A DNA stretch of 64,000 nucleotides from Apostichopus japonicus (Eukaryota > Echinodermata > Holothuroidea > Aspidochirotida > Stichopodidae): assembly GCF_037975245.1 (NCBI RefSeq), contig NC_092572.1, forward strand, positions 31,593,989-31,657,988, given 5' to 3'. The first letter of the stretch is position 1. Each line of letters begins with the position of its first letter. Under the pieces are notes generated by a model, which saw nothing but the letters and a program-made list of their open reading frames with translations, was not told the DNA's origin and made no database searches. The position numbers and the translations under genes are program-made. Below are positions 36,635-48,054 of the stretch, piece after piece.

Positions 36635-37720
36635 AGGCACTATTGGGGGTGCTTCCAGACCAGAAGCTGAGAAGCTTTCAGACAGTTTTTGTTGTGATTT
36701 TAACTTAAGAACAGGAATACATTACAGACATTGCAATTTCATTGGCATATATTTCAAGGCCCTGTGGGGTCCAAGTGGCAAAGACCCTGGATGGTGTAAC
36801 ATTCTTCTCTGCCTAATATTACCCAAAGAATGTAAATTGGGCAGAAGGGAAATTCAGGGGAAGGGAAATTTAGTCAGGTTGGCGGGCGGGCGTGTGTGTA
36901 CCCGTGTGTGTCTGTGATATTTGCTTGGTTACACTGTAATTAAACAAGGGAAAGTTGGACTAAACTCAAACTTGGTATATAGATCCGCCATAGTGAGAAG
37001 GTGTGCCCTATTGTATTTGGTGCCTGTGAAGGTCACCAAAGATTAGTTATATGCCAAAAACCAAAATATTAACAAGCAATTACTCCCATTTACAGGGTTC
37101 GACATGGTTGATATTTTTGGAATAGTTGTTAATGGGGTAAAGTATCGTTTCGAAACATAACGTCATTTGATCCAAGGTCAACAAAGGTCAATTAGGGGGT
37201 CAATAAATAGTATTTTTACAATAACTTGAGAACCAAATGTCCATCAAGGTTGGGAGTTACGCTATTGTAATCCAATAGTCGACCTGCATTTGGGTGACTT
37301 TTGACCTCAGGTTGACCTCCAGTGACCTGTATTAGTTTCTTTCAAGTTGATTATTTCTAGTTTCGTGGCCATATTCCAATCTAAATTATCCTCTCCTCTG
37401 CAACCTTAATGTGCGAAGTTATTAGAGATCAAGGTTTGGTTTGGTTTTGTTAAAATTCTTAATAAATACAGTTAGGGTGAGTCTGTGAGTTCTGTAAAAA
37501 AAAAAGCTTACTCTTGCTCTTATCAGACACCTGGTCCTCAACAGGCTCTCAAAGGACCAACGGTTGATTGGTGATATTTTTGGCAATAATATTGTGTCGG
37601 ATTACATAACAATTTTAAGACAGTGCTGCTCCCTTGTAGAAATTCCTTACAAGCAAGCAACTATAGTGCCCTTGATGTTTACAGTAGCTGACTTGGATGT
37701 CAAATAGGGGGGATTATCAT
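36635..37720. repeat. Dispersed repeats: flank of target repeat plus second copy of the 1.48 kb family
   Basis: Positions 36635-36870 continue the repeat interrupted by the transposon. About 36878-37690 is a shortened copy of the element at 17477-18956. A GGGGGGATTATCATAACATG / poly-G motif follows at about 37705-37740 and recurs near 40715. Confidence 0.65.
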
Positions 37721-37739
37721 AACATGGGGGGGGGGGAGA

Positions 37740-39532
37740 CAATGCACCCCTTGTTGTCAACACTGAGTGCATGAAGATAATTCAGAAACTTCTAATCAGT
37801 GGATGAAAACAAATTTTACAGGAGTGATATTTATACAAGGACACGATTAATAAAATCTCACATAACTAATGTTAAACCCTTCTTTCTCCTGTAAGCTTGA
37901 AAAGTATGAAAAGCTTATAATCATGTTAAAACTAAAAAGCATGTGGGAACTTGCATACAGTTTATACGTGAATGCATTTTTGGTTACGACACTGAAGGCT
38001 CAGTAAACCTCTGCAATTGCGCTGGCGTGTGTATTGAACTATTAATGTGTGTGTGTGTGTATATGACAGGTAGGTTGTAAGTACATGTTCTTTGCAACAA
38101 CAAGTTTGACCTCTTTAATATTCATTAGTGGGTGAGGCTTACTGGGAAATCGTAAAAAAAAACAGCTTGTAAACATGATTTCTCAACAAACACAACTTGA
38201 ATCAATGTCATACTTGGTAGACAGATGCCCTATGATGTGTTTCCCATCTCATGAATATTAATGAGTTTGCAGGTCTTACCATAATGTATTGAATATGTCA
38301 ATATCTCTGCAACCTTATTTCCCATAAAGTTTATACTTGGTATGGTAATGTAAGTACAGAGTATGTACATGTTTTTTGCAACAACACTTTCCAACTTGTG
38401 AATATTCAGGAAAATTGTCAAAAGCAGCTTGTAAACATGATATCTCAACAACCACAAGTTGAATCAATGTAAACAAATGGTAGATAGATTCTCTGTTGTG
38501 AAAAGTACCCTATTGTTCTTGGTTCTCATCTCATGAATATTAATGAGTGGTTGAGGCTCAACGTGACATTTGGTTCACACTGATATGGTGATGTTGCTGC
38601 ATAATAAGCACTTTTTTTTATGATAACTCCAACTCTATGTTATTTTTGTTCATCAAATTGCAAGAAATGGCCTTTAAACACAAGACAAGAACCAAGTGTT
38701 CAATGGCTTTCATCCTTGTTGTCATTAAGTTTGTCATACTATATTCATACAATCAACCATGTTGTTCCTGTGTGCATATAATGAGTATTAATCAGTGAAC
38801 ATAAACTTCTTTATCAGATATCTCTGAAATAGTATTTCTAATTAGCTTTATACTTGTACTTGGAAGAAAAATTAAGTATATGTAGTTTATAGATTTTATG
38901 ATATCATAAACTTTGACCTCACTGATATTCATGCTAAAATATGTTTTTCTACTATGCCACTTCAGAGGCTTTGTCAACATGATAACTGATTCCTGGTACC
39001 TTCCTGTATCTGTTGCCACACAATTCAATAGATAATCCTCTTCATTTTGTTATGCACAAGTTCATGAATACTTACACCTATGGCTTACCACACTATAAAT
39101 ACGTTTGGCTATCGGAACAACTAAACATTTTCATTTTCTGGTCGGAGTTTACAATGATAGATCCTGTTTATGACTTTGATCTCTGATGAACTCAAATGAA
39201 CTTTGACCTGTATTCAAATCGATAGGGATGGTTCTAAATCAATGCTTTTGGGAAACTTAAGTATTACAGTTTGCATGACTTTGTACATGGAATGTGGATC
39301 TGCTTTAGTAAGTACATATATCCTTTCAGTTGAACTCCAAATGTAACGCTTGGTTGAGCTTCATACTTGCTATGCTAAGTTGAGATGCTCAAGTGTAGGA
39401 ATCAAACGGTGAAAGGTCTTTTAAGGTCAACAAAAAGTAAGGATTCACTTTTTAACCCAACTATGGCTACCTGTTTACTAGTCAATATTATCATACTGTG
39501 TATCTAACTCATTTCAACGTATTTAATTGCAG
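37740..39532. repeat. Intron rich in AGGTCA/TGAATATT repeat modules
   Basis: Repeated phrases such as TCTCATGAATATTAATGAG and CTTGTAAACATGAT-TCTCAACAA occur in near-duplicate blocks around 38160-38280 and 38390-38560. No coding support. Confidence 0.55.
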
Positions 39533-39637
39533 GACGTATCAGCATCATCCCTCTCAGGCATTCCTGTGCCATCACAGTCCGCAGATGCCCCACACTCAAA
39601 GAAGAGACGGTTTATTGAATCTACAGCTGCAGTGACG
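39533..39637 (+). CDS. Cassette linker exon copy 1 (KKRR motif)
   Basis: A 35-codon, phase 0-0 exon between TTAATTGCAG and ACG|GTAAAT. It reads DVSASSLSGIPVPSQSADAP followed by HSKKRRFIESTAAVT. Near-identical copies occur at 41873 and 62914. It is Ser/Pro-rich, likely disordered, with a basic KKRR cluster that could act as a nuclear localisation signal or phospho-regulated patch (inference). Because the length is a multiple of three and both ends are phase 0, it can be included or skipped freely. Confidence 0.75.
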
Positions 39638-40960
39638 GTAAATTTCAGTCTATTGGTCATCTCAGAATATCTTCCAAGATATTGATGATTTCGACTGTTA
39701 AACAATATTAATATCATACAGAAAAGCAAGCCTGTAAAGGACTGATCAAAATTGACTATGACAATGTTGGATGTTGCCGTTGCACCTGTTGAAATTAAAA
39801 TTATCAAAACTTTTATTTTGTATGAAATGAAAAATTGTATCATATAACCAGGGTCTTACATTCACCATCTTTCAAGAGGGATGTGAAACAATTTCAAGGC
39901 CGACTTCGTTCTTTGTGATTGACAGCAGTGACAAGCTGAGCAACATTTCGTAAAACAAATGCAGCAACTTGTTTTATGATCGCAACTGGACACTGATATT
40001 GGCTGGGAGTTCAGAGTCCCAGAAGAAGCAGCTCCTTTATACTGCACTTGTTTACCTTCAAGCAAATTTAGAAACAAAACTCAGAAAAAGGAATTACACT
40101 AACATTTCTCAGGGACCTTGCGAGGATCCAAAGGGCAAGTCCCTGGAAACTTCAGCATGTTTAGATATCCTTTGTGTTTTAGAAGCGAGTTAAAAGCACA
40201 AAATACCTTTAAGAGAGAATAAACCGCACTTAACCGACTTGGCTTGATTCATGTTGACTGCAGAGACTAGCTGAGCTATGTTTATAACAGCAATTTAAAA
40301 GCACAAAAATATGGGAGAGAGAAATAAATTTCTATAGAAAGCATTTCAAAGCAGTGCTGGAGGTCAGGGGGTTGACCCCAGAAGTTTTGGGATTATGAGA
40401 TATTTTTTGTTAACTTGTAGCGAATGTGAAGCACAATAGCACAAGTCCGGAAGAGGAATTTCATGTCTGTGGGAGGTGTTCCAAGCCTGGAAAGCTGTAG
40501 TGCTTTCAGAAACTTCTTGTAGCTATTTAGCTTAACACAGAAAATCATAGCAATGTCATTAGAATATATTTCAAATCGCTGAAGGGGTTCAAGGGGAAAA
40601 TACTCAAAGGTGTCACAATTTTGTTAGCCTAATATTACCCAAATAAAGGAAATAGGACCGAATGCACAGTCAGGTTTGTTTACTGCAGCCGACTTGGATT
40701 GAATTAGGGCGAGAGGGGGGATTTTGATAATTGGGGGGGGGGCGGGGATGCCCCATTGTTGCCAACACTGATTGAATGCTGATAATTATCAACCTTGTTT
40801 TTAAAAACTAGCTTTACAGAATGGGATTTTTGTACAAGGACATGATGGATAAAAAGAACACAATTTCTTATGTTAAATTTCTTCCTCGTGTAAGCTTGAT
40901 CTGAAAACTTAGCAATCATGGTCAAATGTATAAAGCTTGTGTGAACTTGCATACCTGATT
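39638..40960. repeat. Duplicated intron segment downstream of cassette copy 1
   Basis: Matches the sequence after cassette copy 3 (63019-64000) in order: ATCATCTCAGAATATCTTCCA, GATGTGAAACAATTTCAAG / ATATTAAACAATTTCAAG, TTTGTGATTGAC, GGACCTTGCGAGG, GCATTTCAAAGCAGTG, GAAACTTCTTGTAGC, ATATTACCCAAATAAAGGAAA. Exon and flanks were duplicated together. Confidence 0.75.
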
Positions 40961-40964
40961 TGTG

Positions 40965-41494
40965 AATGCATTTTGATACTGATAGGAATTTTATGAATTG
41001 CTACAGATTGAGAGCGTCATTTGGCAATGTAGGATAAGTTTTAGACATGTTAACTCCAAAAATTCAGCTTTGATGTATTTCATAATCCCATGTGGATTCT
41101 TCAAGGTAAGTACAAGACCTGTTAGTTGTAGAAGTCATAGGTGATTTGAATTCAACAATTCTAAAATTCTTGTAAGCACACATTAGTGAAGTTTACCATA
41201 AAAGTTCATATTATCCAACATTGACCTGAAATGCATTTTGATACTGATAGAAATTTTATGAATTGCTACAGATTGAAAGCGTCATTTGGCAATGTAGGAT
41301 AAGTTTTAGACATGTTAACTCCAAAAATTCAGCTTTGATGTATTTCATAATCCCATGTGGATTCTTCAAGGTAATTACAAGACTTGTTAGTTGTAGAAGT
41401 CATAGGTAATTTGAATTCAACAATTCTAAAATTCTTGTAAGTACACATTAGTGAAGTTTACCATAAAAGTTCATATTATCCAACATTGACCTGA
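40965..41494. repeat. Tandem duplication, two copies of about 265 bp
   Basis: Copies at 40965-41229 and 41230-41494 both begin AATGCATTTTGATACTGATA and end in CCAACATTGACCTGAAATG. They differ at only a handful of positions, so the duplication is young. Confidence 0.9.
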
Positions 41495-41872
41495 AATGAC
41501 TTTGCACCTCCGCGCATATCGATAGAATTTAATGTCTAATAATTTGCATGACCTTTGTTCATTGAATGTGGACCTGCTTTAGAAAGTGCATGTATCTTTT
41601 CAGTACTCAAAATGTAAATCTTAGACGAACTTCGTACTTGCTATGTAGAGGTTCTCAAGAACAAGACTCCTTTGGTTAGTTTTTGGTAAAGTAGTAGTCA
41701 AAGTATGAACATTTCATCAATAGTTTGTGAATTCACCAGTGGTCAAACTTTAAATCTTGTCTGCACTGTTACATTAAATATATTAATCTGGCAGGATTCA
41801 GTAAGCCTACCTGGTTATTTTGAATATCCTTACTGTGTATCTATTAATTCATTTCAAACTTTTTATCTGTAG

Positions 41873-41977
41873 GACGTATCACCATCATCCCTCTCAGGCA
41901 GTCCTGCGCCATCACAGTCAGCAGATGTCCCACACTCCAAGAAAAGACGCTATAATGAACATACAGCTGCAGCAATG
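41873..41977 (+). CDS. Cassette linker exon copy 2 (KKRR motif)
   Basis: A 35-codon phase 0-0 exon between TTATCTGTAG and ATG|GTAAAG. It encodes DVSPSSLSGSPAPSQSADVP and then HSKKRRYNEHTAAAM. It differs from copy 1 at roughly 9 residues and shares the KKRR cluster. The flanking intron is similar for about 100-350 bp on each side, which shows duplication as a unit. Confidence 0.75.
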
Positions 41978-42640
41978 GTAAAGCTCAGTCTATTTGTCAT
42001 CTCAGGCTATTTTCCAAAACATTGATAAGTTTGATCTTAAACCTATATAAACATAAACTAAAAGCATGCCCATTAAGGACTGATTACAATTGCTAGTGAC
42101 AATGCTTGAAAGTTGGAGTTGCACTTGTTTAGATCATTTTTGAACATTTCTTATGTTGGAGCTTGAGGAAATGACAAGAAGGCATGATGACTTAACAACC
42201 TATCAAATTTCCAGTTTGGCTTATAGAGAATGAAGAAAGTAAAGACATACTTTCCATATTGTTGCATTTCATTGACATGCAATACCAAATTGTACCATCT
42301 TTACCAATGTAATTCAGTTTATCATTATTGCTTTAAGTTAGAAATAAATATTAAGCTCTTGAGTCTTTTCGATACTAGGTGATTCATAAATAACATAAAA
42401 CTTGATATAAATCATTTAACTATGCGTTGAAACCAGGTAAAAACTTGAATAAAACTGATAAAATACTGGCAAACACCACATAAGTTTTCTCAAATCTTAG
42501 GTACAGTCAGAGTAAATTAATAAATGAGTTAAAATGTAAGCCAAATTTCTTACGTAATATAGGTTTATTAGACACACAGACGAAATACACAGTTAGAGTC
42601 CAGAACCGTTAGTTTTTTAGTTTTCTAAGTACACACCTAC
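41978..42640. other. Intron, no gene seen
   Basis: The first ~150 bp resembles the intron after cassette copies 1 and 3. The rest is unremarkable AT-rich sequence. Confidence 0.5.
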
Positions 42641-42649
42641 ATGTGTAAC

Positions 42650-43778
42650 TATGAGTACACAAAACTATGCTAGAACAGGGCTGAGTATGAGAACACATAT
42701 CTATTCTAGAACAGGACTGTGTTTGAGTACACAATCTATTATAGAACAGGGCTGAGTATGAGAACACATAATCTAGTATAGAACAGGGCTGAGTATGAGA
42801 ACACATAATCTAGTATAGAACAGGGCTGAGTATGAGTACACATAATCTATTATAGAACAGGGCTGAGTATGAGTACACATAATCTATTATAGAACAGGGC
42901 TGAGTATGAGTACACATAATCTAGTATAGAACAGGGCTGAGTATGAGTACACATAATCTAGTATAGAACAGGGCTGAGTATGAGAACACATAATCTAGTA
43001 TAGAACAGGGCTGAGTATGAGTACACATATCTATTATAGAACAGGGCTGAGTATGAGAACACATAATCTAGTATAGAACAGGGCTGAGTATGAGAACACA
43101 TAATCTAGTATAGAACAGGGCTGAGTATGAGTACACATAATCTAGTATAGAACAGGGCTGAGTATGAGAACACATAATCTAGTATAGAACAGGGCTGAGT
43201 ATGAGTACACATAATCTATTATAGAACAGGGCTGAGTATGAGAACACATAATCTAGTATAGAACAGGGCTGAGTATGAGAACACATAATCTAGTATAGAA
43301 CAGGGCTGAGTATGAGTACACATAATCTATTATAGAACAGGGCTGACCATGAGTACACATATATCTATTATAGAACAGGGCTGAGTATGAGTACACATAT
43401 CTATTATAGAACAGGGCTGAGTATGAGTACACATAATCTATTATAGAACAGGGCTGACCATGAGTACACATATATCTATTATAGAACAGGGCTGAGTATG
43501 AGTACACATAATCTATTATAGAACAGGGCTGAGTATGAGTACACATAATCTATTATAGAACAGGGCTGAGTATGAGTACACATATCTATTATAGAACAGG
43601 GCTGAGTATGAGTACACATAATCTATTATAGAACAGGGCTGACCATGAGTACACATATATCTATTATAGAACAGGGCTGAGTATGAGTACACATAATCTA
43701 TTATAGAACATGGCTGAGTATGAGTACACATAATCTATTATAGAACAGGGCTGAGAATGAGTACACATATTCTATTAT
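42650..43778. repeat. 37-bp minisatellite, about 30 copies
   Basis: The unit is close to ATAGAACAGGGCTGAGTATG followed by AGTACACATAATCTATT. Variants carry AGAACACAT, CTAGT for CTATT, and GACCATGAG with an extra AT. The right part shows a super-repeat of about 185 bp (5 units): the same minus-strand peptide pattern recurs starting at 43546 and 43731. The array abuts the retrotransposon remnant. ORFs in it are repeat artefacts. Confidence 0.97.
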
Positions 43779-44212
43779 ATTGCATTAGTAGGCCTGCATG
43801 CATCTCTTACTGCTTGAATTTTCTCATCACTGGCACTTACCCCATTGCTTGAGAGATCATGACCCATGAATGTAAGTTTATCAACACCAAATTGGCATTT
43901 GTACTTATTCAATGTTAAATCTGCTATACAGTCCAGTACTTTAACTAATCTGGTATTGTGTTGTTCCTCGTCTTTCCCATGAACAATTATATCGTCAGAG
44001 ATGTTGTGGGCTCCCTCACATCCTGCGATGACTTGCTGTATGATGTGTTGGTACGTTTCAGGAGCAGAGCTAATCCCGAACATAAGCCTCTTGTACTGGA
44101 ATAGTCCAGCATGTGTGACGAATGTTGTAATTTCCCGAGAACTCTCCTCTAACTCGATCTGGTGAAAACCCCATTTTAGGTCCAGCTTGGTAAATAGGGA
44201 ACTACCGTTCAT
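43775..44212 (-). pseudogene. Retrotransposon reverse transcriptase, palm region
   Basis: A 145-codon frame. It contains SLFTKLDLKWGFHQIELEES (first catalytic Asp in LDL), the FGISSAPETYQ fingers/palm block, and a degenerate active-site box ISDD where YxDD is usual. The end is GHDLSSNGVSASDEKIQAV, the thumb/connection start. The role would be copying element RNA to DNA. It is cut off before RNase H. Confidence 0.85.
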
Positions 44213-44279
44213 TTCGTAGAGAACTTCTTCAACCGTAGGGATCGGGTGCCTTCCCGGATGATCGCGTCATTGGCTAGTC

Positions 44280-44465
44280 TCATGTCCACACAAACAATCG
44301 AATATCGCCCCCAGATTTAGGAACTATAACTACCGGGCTTACCCAGGGTGTAGGGCCTTGAACTTCTTCGATGATATCTTGTTCCATTAGTTCTTTCAAC
44401 TTGTCCTTAACTTTTGGGCGGAGGCTGAATGGAATTCTGCGTACGCTTTGTGCTACCGGTTTCAC
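44280..44465 (-). pseudogene. Retrotransposon reverse transcriptase, N-terminal fragment
   Basis: The frame reads RRIPFSLRPKVKDKLKELME, then IIEEVQGPTPWVSPVVIVPK with GGDIR, the standard opening of Ty3/gypsy reverse transcriptases (finger block W-x-SP-x-V-x-VPK). It is out of frame with both neighbours, showing small indels. Confidence 0.85.
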
Positions 44466-44560
44466 AGACAGATTAATGTGGATTTTCGCTTGGTATCCTT
44501 TTAGTTTGCCGAATCCTTCAAAACATTGCGGGTATTGTGCAGGGATATCCTGTGCACTCT

Positions 44561-45055
44561 TTATTTGGTTAACGTCAAGCCAATTTTAAGCACATTCAGC
44601 TCGATTGCACTCTCTTTCCCTAATAGAGGGCATCCTTCTCCATCGATAACGTAGAATGTTGCCTCGGTTTTAGACTCGCGGATCTTTGCTGTTGTTGCAA
44701 ATTTTCCTAGCACTTTTAACGGTTTTCCGCCTCCGTATGGATACAAAGTCTTATCTATTTTTGCCGACTCGCAGGTTATCCGTTGTTGCTTTAATTTGTC
44801 CCATGTCTTTTTGTCGATAATGTTGCATGATGCGCCTGAATCAGTCAGCATCTCCACATTGACTCCCCCTACTTTTACATCTACTGTTACACCTGACCTA
44901 CGGGAACTGGTCACTGCGAAGGCAAAGTCATTTGCCAAGTCAACTAGATTTACGTCATCATCATCTTTTCTGTTCCGGTTTTGTCTTCCCCCCCTTGTGC
45001 TTCCCCTTTTGATATCGTTCTGGTTTAGTTTTGCACATCTTCGCGAAATGTCCAA
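44561..45055 (-). pseudogene. Retrotransposon aspartic protease region
   Basis: 164 codons. Around the middle, VNVEMLTDSGASCNIIDKKT carries the retropepsin active site (D-S-G-A). A glycine-rich YPYGGGKPL flap-like section and the IEL/IGL C-terminal strand follow. It would cleave the Gag-Pol precursor. Confidence 0.8.
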
Positions 45056-45384
45056 TTAAATGACACTTTGTGCATACTTCATCTTTTGCGGGACAGTTTA
45101 AATCGCGTGAGAAATGTCCTTCTCTACCGCAGCGATAACAACCATTATCTTTATTATAGGTTTTTCCCTTTTTATTTTTTATTCCAGTGTGCCCCTTTAA
45201 GGCTTGGCCTCACCTGATTTGACCTTTGGCCAAAGCGATTAGCTGATTCTGACTTTTCAGTGTTCAAGTTTGACCCATGGTTATTTTCTAACTCCATTGC
45301 TTTCATCTGTGCGTCAACGGTTTCCATTGCTCGAGAAATTTCTTGTAAATCATTTAATTTTAGCCCTGTCCATTTTGTCAACAA
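45028..45384 (-). pseudogene. Retrotransposon gag C-terminal part with two CCHC zinc knuckles
   Basis: Beyond the ORF shown by MLTKWTGLKLNDLQEISRAM, the minus strand encodes CYRCGREGHFSRDLNC and CTKCHLIGHFAKMC. These are two C-x2-C-x4-H-x4/5-C knuckles (the first has an extra residue) that bind element RNA. The frame is broken relative to the gag N-terminal part by an inserted GGGCTTAGCAACAT tandem at about 45394-45440. Confidence 0.75.
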
Positions 45385-45430
45385 TTTACGCCGTAGGGCT
45401 TAGCAACATTTGGGCTTAGCAACATAGGGC

Positions 45431-45895
45431 TTAGCAACATTTGTCAATCACTTGATCACGAATGTGCTCCTTTGATTCTTGGCCAAACTCGCAATATACC
45501 GCTTGTCGCGTTAATCGCGCTGTGAATTGGTCAACGGTTTCAGATTCCTCCTGTTTCATTTGGCGGAATATGTGCCGCTCATAAGGCACGTTGACTTTAG
45601 GTGTGAAATAGTCATCTAATGTTTTCATAGTAAGCTCGTACTTACTCTGCGTTGTCGTCGTATCTGTACTATTAGTACTAGGTTGTAGTGTTGGCAACGT
45701 TTCAAACAGATCCTGTACATCCATGCCCGCCATGTGTAGTAGTAATGCAGTTATCTGTTCGTCATCGGTTATCCCCCTACTTGTTACGTAAAATGTGAAT
45801 GCCCTTTTCCAACGTTTCCATCGAGGAGACATACTTGCAAAGTCGCCCGTCATATTAAACGGTGCTACCGTATCCACGTCCAGTGCTACTGCCAT
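45431..45895 (-). pseudogene. Retrotransposon gag, N-terminal/capsid part
   Basis: The ATG at 45893-45895 starts a 154-codon frame: MAVALDVDTVAPFNMTGDFA, followed by WKRWKRAFTFYVTSRGI and a capsid-like LDDYFTPKVNVPYERHIFRQ then ESETVDQFTARL. This is typical of Ty3/gypsy Gag. The frame terminates at a small tandem insertion. Confidence 0.8.
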
Positions 45896-45933
45896 GATGA
45901 TAGGTGATGTTTTTACTTTACCTCGTCGCCATA

Positions 45934-46273
45934 TGTAACATTTGATGTTTACGTATATGTCTTATTTACGCAGATATAAACAAAGTCAGAACTTTTTGGA
46001 GGTCGCCATGTTTATTGCTGATCAGAAAGAGGTCGCTCTTTACTTTTACAAGAATTACAATGTGATCGCAATATCAATACATTACAGTCATCAAGATGAT
46101 TGTGGTTTTAATTATTTATATCAAACAGTGTGTAATTAATGACATTCTGTTTACCATTCTGTTAAGAAGTTGTGCCCATGATCAGCTGCTTTAAGTGTAT
46201 ATAATCTACATAGGAATACAAAATTATGCTGGAAATTCCTTAACATTGCATAATGACGTCATACTCAGTAACA
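45934..46273 (-). repeat. Candidate 5' LTR of the gypsy copy
   Basis: On the minus strand it starts TGTTACTG and ends ATGTTACA two bases before the primer-binding-like site. Termini are TG...CA. A TATA-like TTATATACAC lies inside, near 46200. With no second LTR to compare, the outer boundary is tentative. Confidence 0.4.
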
Positions 46274-46377
46274 TGATATACAAAAATAATGTTCAATCAA
46301 CCAGCTAAACATTTGCCCTAGACATGAACCATATGAGCTTTCTGGTTCTCAACTCCTTTGCAATTTCTTTCTCACAG

Positions 46378-46488
46378 AATCCTTCTTTGCCATCTCATCA
46401 AGCAATTAGAGGAGTAGAAGAAGGGAACCCAGCAAGAGCTCAAGCAACGACAACAGATAGTGAAGAAGTATCAAAAGCAACTTTGCTG
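46378..46488 (+). CDS. Linker exon, 37 codons
   Basis: Lies between TTCTTTCTCACAG and CTG|GTATTA. It is phase 0-0 and reads NPSLPSHQAIRGVEEGNPAR then AQATTTDSEEVSKATLL. Hydrophilic and disordered-looking. Its length and phase match the cassette class, but sequence similarity to the KKRR copies is weak. Confidence 0.55.
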
Positions 46489-46775
46489 GTATTATTAGTG
46501 AGTGAGAACTTCAAAGTATGATTCATGACTTTGGACCAATATCTCTCTAAATCTGTGATTTCTGACTTATGCAGACTGGTTGCTAAATTGAAAGAGTTGT
46601 AACAGCTAAATTGCTTTCTTTCACTACGTGATTTGAGGCAGATATTTAGACATTACTGAAAGGTTTTTTGCTAAATTTGGTTTGCGTGCTATTCCCAATT
46701 TAACATTAGAAACATCTCACACATTATCAAAAAGTATACATAAATAATTGCCCTATATGCTTCCTATTGTTTTAA

Positions 46776-47383
46776 AGCAGCATTTTGCGTTCTTTTCTAT
46801 GATTTTTCTCAGCCTCACTGACTCCACTATGCCATAACGACGTACATAACTAGCTTATCTATTTAAATCATACTTCACATGGTGGCATAAAAGTCGAAAA
46901 ATTTGCAACTTTCAACTTCGTTTTTCTCCAAGATATTTACCGTTAGAACTCAATAAACCTCGCCCATAATATGAATATTTAAACACTACGAACGTCATTG
47001 ACCAATTCAACACCATGCTTGATTTGTGTACAGTCTATATTGCAGTTGTACCAGGGAGTTCCATTACATCTCCCTGGTTGTACCAACGCAAAGTCTTGAA
47101 TCTATTTTTAGCAACGGCTCATAACTAAACCTGCATCTCTGATTGGTTGAATTCAAACTAGTGGGTTTGGCGGAACTGTATGCGATTGATTTTAACTATG
47201 GAAATTGTCGAGGCCACTCTTCTCATTATCTGCAAATATCCTTTATTACTTGCCAATTAACGTTGTTGGCAGGGAAAAAAATGGCTAATATCTTAGTTTT
47301 CTGTTTTGTGATTGATATATGTAAAAACATCGATGGACATGTCAAAAAAAGTAGAAAACGGCGACCAAATGCAAAATGCTGCT
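46776..47383. mobile_element. MITE with TTAA target, copy 1 (608 bp)
   Basis: Ends AGCAGCATTTTGCGTT and, inverted, AATGCAAAATGCTGCT (15 of 16 match). The element is flanked on both sides by TTAA (46772-46775 and 47384-47387). A related copy lies at 58480-59523. No transposase. A TTAA target suggests mobilisation by a piggyBac- or Kolobok-type enzyme. Confidence 0.85.
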
Positions 47384-47387
47384 TTAA

Positions 47388-48054
47388 GAAGTAATATCAT
47401 TCATATTAATTAGTAGGTGAGGCATCTTCTAAAAATATTTACATGGCCACGTACAGGTTTGCCATCTTTCATATTCGGCATTTATGTATCGTTAGTAAGT
47501 GTTTATGTGTTTGTGTCTAATATTAAATTGTTCGAATGAAACCAATTATGCAAATAGACGGGTTTTTATGTTACCTTACTTAACCGATAATCTAACTCTA
47601 AACAAATATAAACTGCATGCACATTGGTAGTATTGAGATTCTTCAAGACTGTCTGCAATCGTACAGATTCCTGTGTCAACTCTTCTTCTGAGTTTTCCAC
47701 GCTTTGTCAAGTAAACACCTGCATGACAAATGTGCGGCAACTCTGTCTATTCTGTGTCTATTTGTGTCAAAGTCACACTTTTCACACAAAATGCTGCTGT
47801 GTCCATGGAGAATGATAGCTTTAGTCAAGCATATTAATGAATGGGTGGGGCAGAATAAAACCATTACATTGGCCTCTTCAACTGTCAACTAAACAACCCA
47901 CATTTATTAAAAGTATATGATATGAGCATTTGCCTCATTAGTGTTCTAGTTTTTGACTGTCTACTGAAGTTCTTGTATGGATTAGCTCAATTACAATTGG
48001 CATCGTAAAATAGCATCAGCACTATGAAACATTTTGTTTTTTGGTTATTTCAAG
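47388..48054. other. Intron, no gene seen
   Basis: Short overlapping ORFs at 47624-47892 lack protein character. Nothing else is visible. Confidence 0.5.

Larger units (their letters stand above)
43775..46273 (-). mobile_element. Decayed, 3'-truncated Ty3/gypsy LTR retrotransposon
   Basis: Reading on the minus strand from 46273: a candidate 5' LTR of about 340 bp, a primer-binding-like TGGCGACGAGGTAAAG at about 45914-45931, gag with two zinc knuckles, protease with DSGA, and reverse transcriptase. The order PR-RT after a gag with CCHC knuckles fits Ty3/gypsy elements. RNase H, integrase and the 3' LTR are absent; the copy stops where the minisatellite begins. The frame shifts at least three times (between the ORFs ending near 45431, 44561 and 44280). 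The copy is dead. Confidence 0.85.

Noticed and set aside
42609-43731. Minus-strand ORFs of up to 97 codons with repeated peptides
   Set aside because: Direct translation of the 37-bp minisatellite (37 is not a multiple of three, so all frames cycle).
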